Positions 61,596-64,000 of a DNA stretch of 64,000 nt are shown here, piece by piece. The notes beneath the pieces were generated by a model, which was given only the letters and a program-made list of their open reading frames with translations, made no database searches and had not been told where the DNA came from. Source of the stretch: Syntrophobacteraceae bacterium (GTDB lineage: Bacteria; Desulfobacterota; Syntrophobacteria; Syntrophobacterales; Syntrophobacteraceae); assembly GCA_025453975.1 (NCBI GenBank), contig JALOPI010000005.1:1-64000 (forward strand), read 5' to 3'. Within the stretch, counting starts at the first letter, position 1. Each line of letters starts with the position of its first letter. Position numbers and translations under genes: made by a program.

Positions 61596-62778
61596 AAGGG
61601 TGACTCGCATCCAGCCATCGGCAACCCTGGCCATCAACGCCAAAGCCAAGGCGCTGAAGGCCAAAGGGGCTCATATTGTCAATTTCGGAGTGGGAGAGCC
61701 GGATTTCGAGACCCCGGAGCACATTCGGGAAGCGGCCATTCAGGCCATCCGGGACGGCCACACACGCTACACCGCCGTCGGCGGCATCGACGAGCTGAAA
61801 GACGCCATTCGTCAAGTCATACGGGACGATTATGGCCTGTCCTATCAGCGGGAGGAGGTCCTGGTCTCCTGCGGGGGCAAGCATGCCTTGTACAACCTTT
61901 TCCAGGCGCTCCTGGACCCCGGCGACGAGGTGATCATCCCCTCTCCTTACTGGGTGTCCTACCCAGACATGGTGGTCCTCACGGGAGCCCAGCCCGTCAT
62001 CGTGCCCTGCTCCGAGGATGCGGGCTTCAAGCTGAAGCCCGAGGATCTTCAAGCGGCCATCAACGACCGCACCCGGATGCTCATCCTGAACAGCCCGTCC
62101 AATCCCACGGGGGCGCACTACACGCCGTCCGAGCTGGCTGCCCTGGCGGAAGTCCTGACTCCCAGAGAGAACGTGCTCATCGTCTCGGATGACATCTATT
62201 ACCGCATCCTCTTCAACGGTCAGGAGTGGGCCAACATCGCCATGGTTCAGCCCAGGCTTCAGCCCCGCACCTTCATCCTGAACGGGGTGAGCAAGACCTA
62301 CTGCATGACGGGCTGGCGCATCGGGTACCTGCTGGGGGACGCCGGGGCCATCAAGGCGGCCACCAAGATTCAGAGCCAATCCACGAGCAATCCGTCTTCC
62401 ATCGCCCAGTATGCCAGCGTGGCGGCGCTCCGCCAGCAGACGGGGGTGGTGCGGGAGATGGTGAAGGTTTTCGAGGAGCGCTGCCAATACGTCGTCGGCC
62501 GTCTGGCCGCAATGCCGGGCATCACCTGTCCCAGGCCGGCCGGCGCCTTCTACGTTTTTCCGAGCTTCAGCCATTATTACGGACGCGGAGCGGGAGACCG
62601 CGTCATCCAGACATCCCTGGACCTGGCGGATTATCTTATGGAATCCGCCCACGTGGCGGTGGTCCCGGGCGGGGCTTTCGGCGAGGACCGCTGCCTGCGG
62701 TTCTCCTATGCGCTTTCCCATGAGGACCTCAGGGAGGGATTCGATCGAGTGGCCAAAGCTCTCGAGGCATTGGCCTGA
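61582..62778 (+). CDS. aspC: Aspartate aminotransferase family PLP enzyme (class I)
   Basis: A 398-residue fold-type I transaminase. The PLP lysine is K238 in NGVSKTYCMTGWRIGY. Other blocks are NFGVGEPDFETPEHI, YTAVGGIDELKDAI, NSPSNPTGAHYT and the C-terminal FRFSYAL-like LRFSYALSHEDLREGF. This fits the aspartate aminotransferase Ib group of bacteria. The ATG overlaps truA and follows GGGGAGGAG. Substrate (aspartate or aromatic) is not decided by sequence alone. Confidence 0.88.
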   Translation: MRLAERVTRIQPSATLAINAKAKALKAKGAHIVNFGVGEPDFETPEHIREAAIQAIRDGHTRYTAVGGIDELKDAIRQVIRDDYGLSYQREEVLVSCGGKHALYNLFQALLDPGDEVIIPSPYWVSYPDMVVLTGAQPVIVPCSEDAGFKLKPEDLQAAINDRTRMLILNSPSNPTGAHYTPSELAALAEVLTPRENVLIVSDDIYYRILFNGQEWANIAMVQPRLQPRTFILNGVSKTYCMTGWRIGYLLGDAGAIKAATKIQSQSTSNPSSIAQYASVAALRQQTGVVREMVKVFEERCQYVVGRLAAMPGITCPRPAGAFYVFPSFSHYYGRGAGDRVIQTSLDLADYLMESAHVAVVPGGAFGEDRCLRFSYALSHEDLREGFDRVAKALEALA

Positions 62779-62826
62779 GAACCATGGGGCGGGGCTCGAA
62801 GCCGGAATGAGAGAGGGGGTCGGGAA

Positions 62827-64000
62827 ATGCTGAAAAAAATCAATCCCACCACCACCAGGAGCTGGGGTGAGCTGCAGCGTCATCGGGCCCGCATGGAGAC
62901 CGTCTCCTTGCGGGAGCTTTTCGCCAGCGACCCGGGCCGGTTCGAGAAATACTCGATCCGCCTTGGCGACATCCTGTTGGATTACTCCAAGAACCTCCTC
63001 ACCGACGATACCCTGGACCTCCTCATGGGGCTGGCTCGAGAGACCGAGGTCGGCGATGCCATCGCCAGCATGTTCAGGGGAGAGCCCATCAACGAAACCG
63101 AAGGGAGGGCGGTTCTCCATGTGGCTCTGAGGAACCGCGGAAGCCAGCCCTTCCTCGTGAACGGCCGGGACGTGATGCCGGACGTGCTGGCCGTCCTCGA
63201 TAAAATGCGGATCTTTTCGGACCGCATCGTATCGGGAGACTGGGAGGGATACACGGGAGAGGGAATCACGGACATCGTGAACATCGGCATCGGGGGCTCG
63301 GATCTGGGGCCGCTCATGGTCACCGAGGCTTTACGCCCCTACTGGAAAAGCCACATCCGCTCCCATTTCGTCTCCAACGTGGACGGGACTCACCTGAGCG
63401 AGACCCTGAAAGGTCTTCGGGCGGAATCCACGCTCTTCATGATCGCGTCCAAGACATTCACCACCCAGGAGACCATGACCAACGCGTTCTCGGCCCGCGA
63501 GTGGCTCCTGGAGCGGGCCGGGGACTCATCAGCCGTGGCCCGGCATTTCGTGGCTCTCTCGACCAGCAGGGAGCGAGTGGCCCGGTTCGGCATCGACCTC
63601 GAGAACATGTTCGAGTTTTGGGACTGGGTGGGAGGCCGCTACTCCCTCTGGTCGGCCATCGGGCTGTCCATCGCCTGTACCGTGGGATTCGAAAACTTTC
63701 TGGAGCTCCTTGAGGGTGCCCATGAAATGGACCTCCATTTCCGATCGGAGCCCTTCGAGCGCAACCTGCCCGTTCTGCTGGCCATGATCGGGATCTGGCA
63801 CACGAATTTCTTCGGGTGCCGCACCGAGGCCATTCTACCCTACGACCAGTACATGCACCGGTTCGCGGCCTATTTTCAGCAGGGCAGCATGGAGAGCAAC
63901 GGGAAGTCCGTGGATCGGAGAGGTTCCGTCGTGGGTTATTCGACGGGCCCCATCATCTGGGGGGAGCCGGGGACCAACGGCCAGCATGCCTTTTACCAGC
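62827..64000 (+). CDS. pgi: Glucose-6-phosphate isomerase (3' end outside window)
   Basis: Interconverts glucose 6-phosphate and fructose 6-phosphate. The first 391 codons are present; the usual length is about 530-550. It has [17 protein letters not shown] (sugar phosphate site), [12 protein letters not shown]-like [16 protein letters not shown] and the conserved [14 protein letters not shown], and ends at [13 protein letters not shown], the segment that carries the catalytic His. The ATG follows GAGAGGGGG with a short spacer. It lies 48 nt after the aminotransferase gene. Confidence 0.93.
   Translation, partial: MLKKINPTTTRSWGELQRHRARMETVSLRELFASDPGRFEKYSIRLGDILLDYSKNLLTDDTLDLLMGLARETEVGDAIASMFRGEPINETEGRAVLHVALRNRGSQPFLVNGRDVMPDVLAVLDKMRIFSDRIVSGDWEGYTGEGITDIVNIGIGGSDLGPLMVTEALRPYWKSHIRSHFVSNVDGTHLSETLKGLRAESTLFMIASKTFTTQETMTNAFSAREWLLERAGDSSAVARHFVALSTSRERVARFGIDLENMFEFWDWVGGRYSLWSAIGLSIACTVGFENFLELLEGAHEMDLHFRSEPFERNLPVLLAMIGIWHTNFFGCRTEAILPYDQYMHRFAAYFQQGSMESNGKSVDRRGSVVGYSTGPIIWGEPGTNGQHAFYQ

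Noticed and set aside
61465-63120. 551-codon minus-strand open frame
   Set aside because: Antisense to the aminotransferase and pgi genes, which show complete family motifs.

Overview
The window is GC-rich, gene-dense bacterial chromosome, most likely from an anaerobic member of the Desulfobacterota, of Syntrophobacter-like or sulfate-reducer type. That assignment is inference. It rests on a Ni-Fe carbon monoxide dehydrogenase with CooF and an NAD/FAD oxidoreductase, a periplasmic [NiFe] hydrogenase, aryl-acetate CoA ligases next to branched-chain-type ABC transporters, an outer membrane (LptD, heptose adenylyltransferase) and many lipoprotein or Tat signals. No rRNA, tRNA, CRISPR array, prophage or insertion sequence was recognised.

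Layout. 1-4.9 kb (minus): CO dehydrogenase operon of a FAD oxidoreductase, a second NAD/FAD oxidoreductase, cooF and cooS (cut by the left edge). 5.3-12.1 kb: small zinc-ribbon membrane protein, a 5'-nucleotidase lipoprotein with a coupled 72-residue protein, a DUF1573 protein, an M1 aminopeptidase and a Qng1-type queuosine salvage protein. 12.3-16.9 kb (plus): a complete liv-type ABC transporter. 17.3-21.3 kb: DUF2284 protein, an intergenic palindromic repeat, a hydrogenase maturation protease, and the [NiFe] hydrogenase large and small subunits. The small subunit ends in an unusual tail with two CxxCH motifs. 21.8-23.9 kb: CBS-ACT protein and CCA-adding enzyme. 24.2-26.3 kb: a promoter, a 44-residue membrane peptide, a leucine-rich leader peptide, an attenuator and leuA.

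26.6-33.6 kb: small membrane protein with an apparently leaderless message, DsrE-like protein, Tat-exported superoxide dismutase lipoprotein, a 5'-truncated archaemetzincin, a DHH phosphoesterase and a PAS histidine kinase. 33.8-39 kb: a YbhGFSR-like efflux system. 39.4-42.5 kb: DUF1566 protein, TrmL, a gene interrupted by an in-frame TGA, a GNAT-like protein, heptose-1-phosphate adenylyltransferase and a TPR membrane protein. 42.6-42.8 kb: a candidate structured small RNA with its own promoter and terminator. 42.9-50.6 kb: phenylacetate-CoA ligase, ACT protein, a second liv-type transporter and a paralogous ligase whose nucleotide loop is altered. 51.4-54.5 kb: HDOD protein and hybrid kinase. 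54.7-64 kb: folC, lptD, rplM-rpsI, argC, truA, an aspartate aminotransferase and pgi (cut by the right edge).

How the genes work together. The CO dehydrogenase and hydrogenase modules handle low-potential electrons. The ligase-ACT-liv block looks like uptake and CoA activation of aryl or branched acids linked to amino acid breakdown. leuA is probably controlled by leucine-codon attenuation. The most unusual items are the CxxCH-tailed hydrogenase subunit, the candidate RNA at 42.6 kb, the TGA-split gene at 40.3-40.8 kb and the P-loop-altered ligase paralogue.
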